Part shown: positions 17,416-26,042 of the stretch, in pieces | Layout: every line of letters starts with the position of its first letter | Numbering within the stretch: position 1 is the stretch's first letter | From: Sedimentitalea sp039941015 | GTDB taxonomy: Bacteria; Pseudomonadota; Alphaproteobacteria; Rhodobacterales; Rhodobacteraceae | Assembly (NCBI RefSeq): GCF_039941015.1 | Contig: NZ_JBDVFI010000032.1 | Reading direction: 5' to 3' (one strand) | Length of the DNA stretch: 64,000 nucleotides | Notes under the pieces: model-generated | What the model saw: the letters and a program-made list of their open reading frames with translations, nothing else | What the model was told of the DNA's origin: nothing | Database searches by the model: none | Position numbers and translations under genes: made by a program

Positions 17416-18708
17416 TTAGACCAACACCTCGAGTCGTTCCTGATCGCCCACTCCGAAAACACGTTTGTAGCGTTCGATCTCGTCGGCAGGACCCATGGCT
17501 TTTTCAGGGTTGTCCGACAGCTTGACCGTTGGGCGCCCGTTCGCAGCTACTGCCTTGCAAACAAGGGAGAATGGAGCCAGCGCATCATCGGGGACCAGCC
17601 CGCGGAAATCATTGGTCAGCAAGGTGCCCCAGCCGAACGAGGCGTTGGTTTCACCTGCGAACTCGCGGGAAAGTTCGATGATCTTCTCAACGTCCAGCCC
17701 ATCCGAAAAGATCACCCGCTTTTGCTTGGGGTCCTCTCCACGCGATTTCCACCAGTCGATAGCAATGCGGGCGGCGGCGGCGGGGTCACCGCTGTCGATC
17801 CGAATGCCGGTCCACCCGGCGAGCCAGTCAGGCGCATTGTCCAGAAACCCTTGCGTGCCATAGGTATCCGGAAGGATGATGCGCAGATTGCCTTCATGTT
17901 CTTCGTGCCAATCGGACAGAACGTCATAAGGTGCGCGCGCCAAGGCGGCATCGTCCTCGGCCAGCGCGGCATAGACCATCGGCAACTCATGGGCATTGGT
18001 CCCGATCGCCTCGACCTCGCGCCGCATGGCGATCAGGCAATTTGACGTGCCGGTGAACTTCTTGCCCAACCCTTCCATCATCGCCTGCACACACCAATCC
18101 TGCCAGAGAAAGGAATGCCTACGGCGGGTGCCGAAATCGGCAATTCCCAAGGGTTCCACATCGCGCAGGCGCTCGATCTTCTCCCAAACGCGGGTCATCG
18201 CCTGGGCGTAGAGCACCTGCAGTTCAAACCGCCCCATCCCATCAAGTACCGCGCGGCCGCGCAGTTCCATCAACACCGCCAATGCCGGAATTTCCCACAG
18301 CATGACCTCGGGCCAGCTGCCTTCAAAGGTCAATTCGTACTGATCGCCGCGGCGCTCCAGATGGTAGGCAGGCAGGCGCAGGTTCTCGAACCACTCCATG
18401 AAATCTGAGCGGAACATCTGGCGCTTGCCATAGAACGTGTTGCCGCGCAGCCATGTACTTTCCCCCCGGCTCAGGCTGAGCGAACGAATGTGGTCCAACT
18501 GCTCGCGCAGTTCCCCTTCGTCGATCAGGTCCGCGAGGGGTATGCGGGTGGTGCGGTTGATCAGTGAAAACGCCACTTCGGTATCGGGCTTGTTGCGGAA
18601 CACCGACTGGCACATCAACAGCTTGTAGAAATCGGTGTCGATCAGCGACCGTACAATGGGGTCGATCTTCCACTTGTGGTTATAGACGCGCGTCGCGATG
18701 TCGACCAT
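17416..18708 (-). CDS. pncB: Nicotinate phosphoribosyltransferase
   Basis: 430 residues. It makes nicotinate mononucleotide from nicotinate and PRPP with ATP hydrolysis, in the NAD salvage pathway. Typical NAPRTase features are the start VRSLIDTDFYKLLMCQSVFR, FGTRRRHSFLWQDWCVQAM near residue 195-213 with the activating His, TGTSNCLIA, and RIDSGDPAAAARIAIDWW in the PRPP-binding half. Length is as usual for the family (about 400-435). The gene is alone on the minus strand, convergent with the ABC operon. Upstream lies a 647 bp stretch without an assigned gene, which must hold its promoter. Confidence 0.95.
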   Translation of the reverse strand: MVDIATRVYNHKWKIDPIVRSLIDTDFYKLLMCQSVFRNKPDTEVAFSLINRTTRIPLADLIDEGELREQLDHIRSLSLSRGESTWLRGNTFYGKRQMFRSDFMEWFENLRLPAYHLERRGDQYELTFEGSWPEVMLWEIPALAVLMELRGRAVLDGMGRFELQVLYAQAMTRVWEKIERLRDVEPLGIADFGTRRRHSFLWQDWCVQAMMEGLGKKFTGTSNCLIAMRREVEAIGTNAHELPMVYAALAEDDAALARAPYDVLSDWHEEHEGNLRIILPDTYGTQGFLDNAPDWLAGWTGIRIDSGDPAAAARIAIDWWKSRGEDPKQKRVIFSDGLDVEKIIELSREFAGETNASFGWGTLLTNDFRGLVPDDALAPFSLVCKAVAANGRPTVKLSDNPEKAMGPADEIERYKRVFGVGDQERLEVLV

Positions 18709-19264
18709 GTGCGGTTCTCCTACTGCCTGACACTTCTGCCAACCCTAGACTTGAGGGGCAAGCCCTTGGCGGAAAGAACATTTGGGCCTTTGGATGAAAT
18801 ACTCAACGCCGCTGTTGTGCAGCTAGGACGGCGGAGGAACTTGTTTTTCGAAACAGAATTGTTTGAAGAAATTCGAACAGCAGCGGCGCGTTTGATTTCT
18901 GCAGGCATGCCAACTGGAGACCTTAGTGATCTTGACGAATGCAAAGAGGGAAACGAAAACAACGAGGACGATGAAGGCAACGAAGGTAATGAGGGCAAAG
19001 AGAGTGACGAATGCGATGAGGGTTGGAATTTCCCGACCGCGGCTGCTGCCAGTGCCGAGTGTGGTGGATATGCCTGTGGTGTCGATGCGCCCACAGATCT
19101 CGAGACCTCATGCGGCGCTGATTCCTGAGCACTTGATGCCAATGGCGGCGAAGCTCTTGACCTTGACGAAGCCATCATTGGAGGGGAGCTGCTCGGCGGC
19201 CTAGACGTTGCTCCCGGCGTCTTGTGAACTGCCTTACACATAGGTGTAGGGTGTTTAAGCTACA
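18709..19264. other. Region of unclear coding with purine-rich low-complexity tract
   Basis: No gene can be assigned with confidence. On the plus strand, 18920-19030 is purine-rich and reads as an acidic Glu/Asn/Gly repeat-like stretch in one frame. On the minus strand a frame open from 19200 to a TGA at 19108-19110 has strong G/C at third positions and reads QLPSNDGFVKVKSFAAIGIK and beyond; the same frame continues open after that stop to about 18835 and includes a hydrophobic run of some 24 residues. No start codon with a ribosome site precedes either part. This may be a decayed membrane-protein gene, or non-coding. The pncB promoter must also lie at the left edge. Confidence 0.4.
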
Positions 19265-19265
19265 G

Positions 19266-19295
19266 AAAAGAACCTCCCCGAACACGGGGAGGTTC
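19266..19295 (-). terminator. Rho-independent terminator of the TPR lipoprotein gene
   Basis: GAACCTCCCC and GGGGAGGTTC form a perfect 10-bp stem (19270-19295) with a 6-base loop. On the minus strand it is followed by TTTT. It lies 61 bp downstream of the lipoprotein stop codon. Confidence 0.88.
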
Positions 19296-19355
19296 AAATA
19301 AAATGCCAAACGAGAGTGATGAACCCAGGTGGTTCCGGTAACGCTGAGGTTCCGG

Positions 19356-21833
19356 TTACTCGCTGGCTGCCGGTTGGCTCAATTGCTGGATCGCGCTGTC
19401 AACCTCTGCCGAGAACGCGGGCGGGTTTTCCGCGTTGATCATTGCCTTCACCTTCTGGAACTGTCCCAGAGCTTCCTCGGTCATCTCAAGCGCTGCCAGA
19501 TTGGCTGCCAAGTGGTATTGCACTGTCACATCCCCCGGCAACCCTGCGGCGGCGGCTCTCAGGTGTTCCAGCGCGGCTTCGTGGTTGCCTCGGCGGTGGC
19601 TGATCCAACCAAAGGTATCCTGAAATGCCGGGACGTCGCTTTCGCGAAGGCGGCGCGACACGGTATAGGCGCGCTGTAGGCTTTCTTCATCCCCGCGATG
19701 GGTTGCGAGCAGGCTTGCAAGGTTGTTGGCAACGATCAGCGAGTTAGAATTCTCAACATACATGGCTTCATAGATTTCGATCGCGGCATCCAGATCGCCA
19801 GCGCGCTCAAGCTCGCCTGCCTTGGCCCACAACAAGGTGCCGTTTGTCGGAAGCGCCGCAAGGGCTTCGTCAAGAACGGCGTTGGCAGCATCCAAGTCGC
19901 CGGCCTGTTGCTTCATACGGTACAGTGCGATCCAGACATTGGCGTATTGTGGATTTTCGGCGAGCAACGCGCGAAACTGTTCTTCGGCTTCTGCGGTTTC
20001 TCCTGCCTCGGCAAGGAAACCGCCTTTCATAAAGCGCAGGGTCGCATCGTCTGGGCTTTCGGCCAGCAAATCGTTCAGATACGTTTCTGCCGCTTCCGGA
20101 CCGTCCGTTTCCAGCCGGCTCCGAAGCAATGCATACTGTGCGCTTTTGCCCAATGCCGCATCATTTTCCAAGCCTTCGAGCAAGGTTGTCAGTTCCTCGG
20201 AGCGATCCTGACCGGTCAATTTACGCGCTGTCAGTTCGGTTGCCTGACGTCGTGCGTTCGGATCATCCAGAGCATTGAGAGCCGCGATAACATCGTCGGT
20301 TCGCGACCAGTCTTCCATCCTAGTGTAGACGTCTCCGAGTGCAGCCAGAAGTGCAGGGTTTTGTGGGGCAAGCCGGAGTGCATCGATCAGGATACCTTCT
20401 GCTGCCAGCAGATTATCGTCGTCGGCAAGGGAGCTGGCATAGCGCAGAGATTCGACGGGTGCCTTTCCGGATGCCTGAACGGCGAGCGCAAGCATTTCGG
20501 AGCGCAGATCCTGATTGCCCTCCCGCTCGTAGGCGCGGGCCATCAGCGACATGATGTCGGCGTCATCGGGTGAATCGTTCAGCGCATCCCGCAGCATAGC
20601 AATCGCATCCGCGGTTTCGTCGTCGTCGATCAGCCAGTTGGCCTTGAGCTTGACGGCGTCGGGCTGGGCGGGGTCTTCGGCCAAGACTTTTTCCACCAAT
20701 GCGCGGGCACCGACGGCGTTGTCCTGCTGAAACAGCATCCGGGCAAGATCAACTTCAAAGCTGCGCGTCAGATCGTTTCGTTCTGCATCCGCGGTCAGTT
20801 CCTCCATTTCGGCGATACCGGCATCGGTTTCACCCATCTGGAAATTCAACTTGGCGCGCATGGACCGAAAGTTGGCATCATCCGCAAGACCTGCTGCGAG
20901 TTGCTTTTCAACCTCTGCCAGTGCAGCCTCTTGTCCGCGCATCTGCTCCAGAAAGCTGATGAGAAACACGCGATCTTCGGGGCTGGCTCCTTCGCGTTCG
21001 GCCTCTGAGCGAATGAACGTTTCTGCTTCGTCAAGTTTTTGCTGATTGATCAGAAAACGCACCAGTGTCTGTTTGTACGCGCCGCGTTCTTGCGGGAAAC
21101 GATCCATGAGGTCGCGCAGCTGGGCCTCGATACCTTTCAGATCGCCAACCTGCTGGAGGATGCCAAGGCGAATGCCGTATAGATCCTTTTGATCCGGGTC
21201 GATCGCCAAACCATCGTCGATTGCATCAAGCGCCGCATACCATTCCTGTTTGCGCAGCAGGTTGTCGATCAGGATATTGCGTGCATTCTTGAGGCTGCTG
21301 TCTTCGGTGATCAGGGCTTGTGCCTTTACGATCGCTGCCTGTTGGGCGTCGTCTTCGCGCGCCTGTACGGCGTTGAAATAGGCAACGGCGTTTTCGATGG
21401 AGAGCAGTTTGATGTCATCGGGGGCAAGGGCAAGTGCCTTGGCCACGTGACTTTCCGCGTCAGACCAGTTCTGCGTGGATGCAGCGATTTCTGCCAGCGC
21501 ACGCTGGCCCTCGAGATTTTCGGGATATTGCTCGACCAGACGAAGGTATTCACCATAGGCGTCCGGGATATGGCCGTGTTCATACAGCGTGCGAGCATAG
21601 GTTTCGCGCGCACCTTCGTGGGTGCCGTTCAACTGAAATACGTTGCGGAATTCGATCAGGGCGCGCTCGACATCACCTTCTTCAAGCAGCGACAGAGCGG
21701 ATTGATAGTGCGACTCGGCGCGTTCCTCGGATGTATCACATGCCGCTGCAAAGCTAAGTCCCGCCGATAGAAGTATAGCGAGGCCAACGCGACCCGTGCG
21801 CGTACGCACGCGATTATTCCGAACATTCTGCAC
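19356..21833 (-). CDS. TPR-repeat lipoprotein of PrsT type (PEP-CTERM/exosortase systems)
   Basis: 825 residues. A lipoprotein signal is visible: a basic N-terminus, a hydrophobic stretch and lipobox FAAAC with lipidated Cys near residue 32. Almost all of the rest is tetratricopeptide repeats, such as AESHYQSALSLLEEGDVERA and AEEQFRALLAENPQYANVW. Size and repeat content match the PrsT family (TIGR02917), TPR lipoproteins encoded with exosortase and exopolysaccharide genes and thought to act as an envelope scaffold. The neighbouring sugar transferase, ExeA-like ATPase and VPVPA-CTERM protein support this. It is 36 bp downstream of the sugar transferase on the same strand, so one transcript is likely. 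Its own terminator is at 19266-19295. Confidence 0.85.
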   Translation of the reverse strand: MQNVRNNRVRTRTGRVGLAILLSAGLSFAAACDTSEERAESHYQSALSLLEEGDVERALIEFRNVFQLNGTHEGARETYARTLYEHGHIPDAYGEYLRLVEQYPENLEGQRALAEIAASTQNWSDAESHVAKALALAPDDIKLLSIENAVAYFNAVQAREDDAQQAAIVKAQALITEDSSLKNARNILIDNLLRKQEWYAALDAIDDGLAIDPDQKDLYGIRLGILQQVGDLKGIEAQLRDLMDRFPQERGAYKQTLVRFLINQQKLDEAETFIRSEAEREGASPEDRVFLISFLEQMRGQEAALAEVEKQLAAGLADDANFRSMRAKLNFQMGETDAGIAEMEELTADAERNDLTRSFEVDLARMLFQQDNAVGARALVEKVLAEDPAQPDAVKLKANWLIDDDETADAIAMLRDALNDSPDDADIMSLMARAYEREGNQDLRSEMLALAVQASGKAPVESLRYASSLADDDNLLAAEGILIDALRLAPQNPALLAALGDVYTRMEDWSRTDDVIAALNALDDPNARRQATELTARKLTGQDRSEELTTLLEGLENDAALGKSAQYALLRSRLETDGPEAAETYLNDLLAESPDDATLRFMKGGFLAEAGETAEAEEQFRALLAENPQYANVWIALYRMKQQAGDLDAANAVLDEALAALPTNGTLLWAKAGELERAGDLDAAIEIYEAMYVENSNSLIVANNLASLLATHRGDEESLQRAYTVSRRLRESDVPAFQDTFGWISHRRGNHEAALEHLRAAAAGLPGDVTVQYHLAANLAALEMTEEALGQFQKVKAMINAENPPAFSAEVDSAIQQLSQPAASE

Positions 21834-21869
21834 TCTACTAAACCCCGGGTTGTTGTGGTTACCGCAGAA

Positions 21870-22559
21870 TCAGTATCCGGTTCCGCGGACCACGACAACA
21901 AAGGTTTTGGCGATGATTTTGCAATCATTTGCGAATGTCATGTTGTAGAAATACTTGTCATCGTAACGCGCCCGGTCGGAAAAGGCGCTTTCGTTACGCT
22001 CTGTCACCTGCCACAGGCCGGAAATACCGGGGCGCATCCAGTAGTATGCACGACCGGGGTACATGTTTTCCTGCTCGATCATCATGGGCCGGGGACCAAT
22101 AAGAGCCATATCACCCAAGAATACATTGATCAGCTGGGGCAATTCATCGAGCGAACACTTGCGCAGATACGCGCCAATCCGGGTGACGCGCGGGTCATGA
22201 CGCAGTTTCTGGCTGCGATTCCATTCGGCCAACGCCTGAGGATGCTCTGACAGGTATTCGGCCAGACGCTGATCGGCATTCGGCACCATCGTGCGGAATT
22301 TGTACATGTTAAAGAGGCGGCCATTCTTTCCGATCCGTTTCTGGATGTAGATCGGAGAGCCTCCGTCAAGCGCCACGAGAAAGGCGGTCAGCAGCATCAG
22401 GGGCACGGTGACCGGAGCGGTCAACAGAATGACAACCAAGTCACAGACGCGCTTTCCAAGACCTGTATAAAGGTCCAGTTTGCGACCGCTTGTCGATGGA
22501 ACGATATCGGAAAGTGACACTCCTTGAAGGCGTGTCGGATCATTAATTGGAAAAGTCAT
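21870..22559 (-). CDS. Exopolysaccharide sugar transferase (polyprenyl-phosphate glycosyl-1-phosphate transferase)
   Basis: 229 residues of the Bac_transf family (PF02397). It would transfer a sugar-1-phosphate from a nucleotide sugar to undecaprenyl phosphate, starting assembly of a polysaccharide repeat. Visible features are one transmembrane segment (about residues 38-62), KRIGKNGRLFNMYKFRTMV, the conserved LRKCSLDELPQLINVFLGDM and the following PRP motif (IGPRPM). It is a short form lacking the four N-terminal transmembrane helices of WbaP-type enzymes. The ATG at 22559 has only a weak ribosome site; an ATG 10 codons earlier has none, so the start is uncertain. It shares a transcript with the TPR lipoprotein. 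Confidence 0.88.
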   Translation of the reverse strand: MTFPINDPTRLQGVSLSDIVPSTSGRKLDLYTGLGKRVCDLVVILLTAPVTVPLMLLTAFLVALDGGSPIYIQKRIGKNGRLFNMYKFRTMVPNADQRLAEYLSEHPQALAEWNRSQKLRHDPRVTRIGAYLRKCSLDELPQLINVFLGDMALIGPRPMMIEQENMYPGRAYYWMRPGISGLWQVTERNESAFSDRARYDDKYFYNMTFANDCKIIAKTFVVVVRGTGY

Positions 22560-23180
22560 CTTACACTCACTTAAAATTAACAAGTTCATTGGTTACAAGA
22601 CGCGGTCCAAAACGACCGCAACAGCTACACTAGCAATGCTCTACAACTTAGCGAAAATTTGCGCATAAACAACCGCTTTCTCAACTACCTTAAGTTGTAG
22701 ATTTTAGTTAAGTAATTGATAAATAGTAAATATATTGAATTTTACGGCTCGATAAAATAAGCGAGAGTTAGCCAAACACCTGTATAAACGGCTTTTGCGG
22801 GCTCGCGATACTGAGGCGATTGGACGTTACGTCACCCAGTGTCGCCACAATTTGGGCACATACCTTTCATTGTTTCGATTTAGTTGACCATCATAACAAC
22901 TGTACCCGGATGAGAAACCGGTGCTGAGTCGGTCATCTGCGCGTCGTCGGAGGCCGAAATTTGCTTGTTTGCGGCAGTTCCGCCGCGCGCTAACCACATT
23001 TTCCCACCGTTCCGGCGGGCAAATCGATCAAGGGTAAGGCACAACGTGTTGATTGAAGTCGCAGATGGGTCTCTTGTTTTAGGCATTGGAACGTCCCAAG
23101 TGTGTCTGGTGTTAACCGGTATCAAGCAAGTCCGGCTGTAGTTTATGAGTAGCAACCCGTTTTCAGGTATTTGACCCAAG
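22560..23180. other. AT-rich divergent intergenic region
   Basis: About 620 bp between the divergent sugar transferase and ATPase genes, with no convincing gene. The left part (22590-22760) is much richer in A+T than the surroundings and holds an inverted repeat, CTACAACTTA at 22641-22650 and TAAGTTGTAG at 22691-22700. An open minus-strand frame at 22880-23086 (67 codons) has weak third-position bias and no ribosome site, so it is not called. The region probably contains both promoters and regulator sites. Confidence 0.6.
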
Positions 23181-24038
23181 ATGACACAATCTTCATTTTA
23201 CCTTGACTATTTCGGCCTGACCGAGCGTCCGTTCACGCTCGTTCCGGACCCCGAGTTCATCTATTGGTCCCCACAGCACCGGCGCGCCTATTCGATACTG
23301 GAGTTCGGTATCCTGTCGCACGCGCCTATCACGATGCTGACCGGAGAGGTTGGCGCAGGCAAGACCACGCTGCTGCAAAATCTGCTGAGTCAGATGGAGG
23401 AGGATGTGACCGTTGGCCTTGTATCCAACGCACAGGGAAGCCGCGGTGAACTCTTGCAGTGGGTCCTGAACTCATTGGACATCCCCTTTGACGCAGAAGA
23501 CGGATACGTCCAGCATTTTCAGGCGCTTCAGGATTTCTTGATCGGTGAATATGCGCGGGGTAAGCGGGTCGTTTTGGTTTTTGACGAGGCGCAGAACGTC
23601 TCTCGCGAGGGTCTTGAAGAACTGCGCATGCTGATCAACATCAACTCCAACAAGGATGAATTGGTGCAGCTCATCCTTGTTGGACAGCCCGAGTTGAGAG
23701 ATATGGTGCGCCATCCGAGCATGAGCCAGTTGGCCCAGCGTATCTCGTCGAGCTTTCATCTCAACCGGATGAATGCGGATGCCACCCAAGCCTATATTCG
23801 ACACAGAATGAAGGTTGCCGGCGCCGATAGCGATGTGTTCAGCACCGGCGCCTGTACGCTGATCCACGGCGTAACCGGCGGGGTGCCGCGTCTTGTCAAT
23901 CAATTGTGCGATTTCGCATTGCTTTACTGCTGGACCGAAGAGGTCAGCAAAGTCGTCACTGCGCCGGTTGTGCAGTCGGTGATTGATGATGGCGTGTTCT
24001 TTTGTGAACGCGGATACGGTTCAGAGGCGCTCGCCTAG
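23181..24038 (+). CDS. ExeA-like AAA ATPase associated with exosortase/exopolysaccharide loci
   Basis: 285 residues. Starts YLDYFGLTERPFTLVPDPEF, the standard opening of ExeA/GspA-related ATPases and of the XrtA-associated ATPase family (TIGR03015). Walker A is GEVGAGKTTLL near residue 55-65, Walker B is VVLVFDEAQNV near 130-140, followed by the sensor region ILVGQPEL and the arginine-rich QRISSSFHL segment. The C-terminal helical part contains GGVPRLVNQLCD, also typical. These ATPases are thought to support polysaccharide export or surface assembly. Neighbours on both sides belong to the same kind of locus. No exosortase gene itself is in the window. Confidence 0.85.
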   Translation: MTQSSFYLDYFGLTERPFTLVPDPEFIYWSPQHRRAYSILEFGILSHAPITMLTGEVGAGKTTLLQNLLSQMEEDVTVGLVSNAQGSRGELLQWVLNSLDIPFDAEDGYVQHFQALQDFLIGEYARGKRVVLVFDEAQNVSREGLEELRMLININSNKDELVQLILVGQPELRDMVRHPSMSQLAQRISSSFHLNRMNADATQAYIRHRMKVAGADSDVFSTGACTLIHGVTGGVPRLVNQLCDFALLYCWTEEVSKVVTAPVVQSVIDDGVFFCERGYGSEALA

Positions 24039-24265
24039 AGCGGGCTTCTGAGGGACGGGTTTGCAGAACTCATTTCTCGATTTTTGACCATGTGTCGCCA
24101 GTAGTGCGTTTCCCGGCTCGCATCATCTCATCTGTCTTACCAAGCGCTGAACAAGAGTGGCGTAGGCGAGCTAATTCGGCCCATTGTCCGGCATTGGTCG
24201 GACGGCGTCCGCGAAAACGGAGGCCATATGGCCCCGTGAATTCTTTTATTGGTGCTGCTGAACAG
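24039..24265. other. Convergent gap between ATPase and sorting-signal protein
   Basis: 227 bp without a gene. A GTCCG…CGGAC hairpin (about 24208-24225) is the only clear structure; it lacks a T-tract on either strand. Confidence 0.4.
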
Positions 24266-24943
24266 TCAGGACGCCTTGCGCCGACGCCGTGCGAGACCCA
24301 GACCGCCCAATGCGGTGAGCAGCATCATCCCAGCCGCCGGTACCGGAACGGCAGCAACTTGTGTTGCATCAAACGACGTCATGTCATTTGCGTCATTGTG
24401 GCGGATCATGAATGCCGTGGTCATCGAAAACGGGTCGGTGAGGATTTTGCTCAATGTGTTTTGGCCGGTCTGGAAACCGCTCACCGAACTGTTCAAAAGA
24501 ACGCCGCCCGCATCGATGGCTGTATGCTTTGAGAACAGCCTGTTGTTATCATCCACATAGCCCTTGACCATGAGGGACTTGCCAACAGTCGTTGCCGCCA
24601 CGTCCAGTTGAACCAATGAGGTGGAGGTCCCGCCAGCGCCGGCGCCAAAGTTGTCCTCGGAAACAAGGATCATGATCGCCCCGACACCGCTTGTCGTGAC
24701 CGCGATTGTATTTAGCCGGGATTGTCCTGCCATATCCTGTGGGGTCACTGTGATGTCCCAGGACATGTTGGCGTCGGTGCCGTCTGACTTGGCTCTGGTC
24801 ATGTCACCGGTATCCAGAACCCTTTCAAGCAAGACCTTGGGCTTTGAAGCGATGTCGTAAACGCGGATGGTGGCGGCTGACGCCATTGCTGGCAGTGAAA
24901 CCAGAACTGCGACCACTCCCAGTGTTTTCAAACCGTTAAACAT
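24266..24943 (-). CDS. Secreted protein with VPVPA-type C-terminal sorting signal
   Basis: 225 residues. A signal peptide (residues 1-24, ending ASA-A) begins at the ATG 24941-24943 behind an AGGAA site. The body is Thr/Ser/Asp-rich and predicted beta-rich, with no domain that I recognise. The C-terminus has the three parts of an exosortase signal: the motif VPVPAAG, a hydrophobic stretch (MMLLTALGGLGLA), and a basic end RRRRK. This matches the VPLPA-CTERM class (TIGR03370) of roseobacters, processed by exosortase XrtD. The mature protein would be cut at the motif and attached to or released at the surface. The adjacent genes of the same type of locus support the call; its physiological role is unknown. 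Confidence 0.85.
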   Translation of the reverse strand: MFNGLKTLGVVAVLVSLPAMASAATIRVYDIASKPKVLLERVLDTGDMTRAKSDGTDANMSWDITVTPQDMAGQSRLNTIAVTTSGVGAIMILVSEDNFGAGAGGTSTSLVQLDVAATTVGKSLMVKGYVDDNNRLFSKHTAIDAGGVLLNSSVSGFQTGQNTLSKILTDPFSMTTAFMIRHNDANDMTSFDATQVAAVPVPAAGMMLLTALGGLGLARRRRKAS

Positions 24944-25160
24944 AATATTCCTACTTGTTACCAACTTGGGCACTCGATGCGCCTAACACTCACGTGGCGC
25001 AGTCACTTTACAGGGAGATACTTAGTTCAGCTGGGCCCCAAGAGGAATGATGTTCGGTAAACCTTGGTTAAAATCAAAGGTTTTACCCCGGCTTTCGGAA
25101 ACTGTAGCGCACGAGATTCCACTTTGTTTCGCAAAGCGGCGCGGAATCGAAGGCTTCGGC

Positions 25161-25838
25161 CTATCGGCCCGGATCCTCTCGGCGCGGAATCACCAGTGTA
25201 GCGGCCAGCCACCCGGTCAGGAAACCGCCCAAATGCGTTTCCCACGCGAGTTGCCCATCCTGAATCGCCCAAAGCAGAACGTTCAAGAGAATCAAACCGA
25301 TGATATCTATGACAAGGGACTTACGGCTGTATCCGCTCTGTGAACTAAAGAACCAATCCTGCCATTTCCATGCGCCCACCAAACCAAAGAGCGCGCCGGA
25401 CGCACCGACCATCGGCTGTGCGCTATCGCTGAGCAGGGCGAAACCCAATGCACCGCCAAGGCCCGACAGAACATAGATTGCGGCAAACCACGTCTGACCG
25501 ACCCGCCGAACCACGATATGCCCGACGATAAGGAGCACGATCATGTTGCCTGCCAGATGTGAAAACCCTGTATGCAGGCCCTGATAACTCAGGAACATCA
25601 GCCAGGGTTGCGCGGCATAGTTCGGTTGCCAGTTGTCGAGTAATCCAACCCAGAAAGCGCCGTTTTCATAGGCAATTCCACGCCAGCGCGTGGTGCCGAT
25701 CAGGCCAAGATCGCTGGCCTCCAGAAGAAACTCGATGAAACAGGTGATGACAACGATGCAAATCACAACGGGTGCTGGCCGCCATGACCTTTCGGGCTGG
25801 CGGCTAGATCGAATCGCGGTCTCATCCTGCCCGTTCAT
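25161..25838 (-). CDS. Rhomboid family intramembrane serine protease
   Basis: 225 residues with six or so transmembrane segments. The catalytic Ser is in GASGALFGLVGAWKW near residue 146 and the His in WETHLGGFLTGW near residue 203, the usual Ser-His dyad. HTGFSHLAGNMIVLL in the second segment has the conserved H-x3-N oxyanion region. Rhomboids cut substrates inside transmembrane helices. It lies 217 bp upstream of the VPVPA-CTERM gene on the same strand. Rhombosortases, a rhomboid branch, process GlyGly-CTERM proteins, so a link to the neighbour is conceivable but not shown. It is otherwise an unassigned housekeeping-type rhomboid. Confidence 0.9.
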   Translation of the reverse strand: MNGQDETAIRSSRQPERSWRPAPVVICIVVITCFIEFLLEASDLGLIGTTRWRGIAYENGAFWVGLLDNWQPNYAAQPWLMFLSYQGLHTGFSHLAGNMIVLLIVGHIVVRRVGQTWFAAIYVLSGLGGALGFALLSDSAQPMVGASGALFGLVGAWKWQDWFFSSQSGYSRKSLVIDIIGLILLNVLLWAIQDGQLAWETHLGGFLTGWLAATLVIPRREDPGR

Positions 25839-26042
25839 TGCCTTTTTGTGCCGTGCAGTTGCAGGAACAACAAGGGGCAGCAGGTGAACAGCGATGTGCC
25901 GTCAGACGGATCAGGACCTGTACCGGAAGAGGAAACATCGGTGTTTGGCAGAACCCCTGAACGCGGCACGTGATCGAGGGCTTCACCTTGCGAGCATTGC
26001 ACGGCAGACTGACATCGTGATGAGTATCGAGGATCCAGGGTC

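Noticed and set aside
22880..23179. 99-codon minus-strand frame
   Set aside because: Weak third-position bias, no ribosome site, no recognisable sequence.
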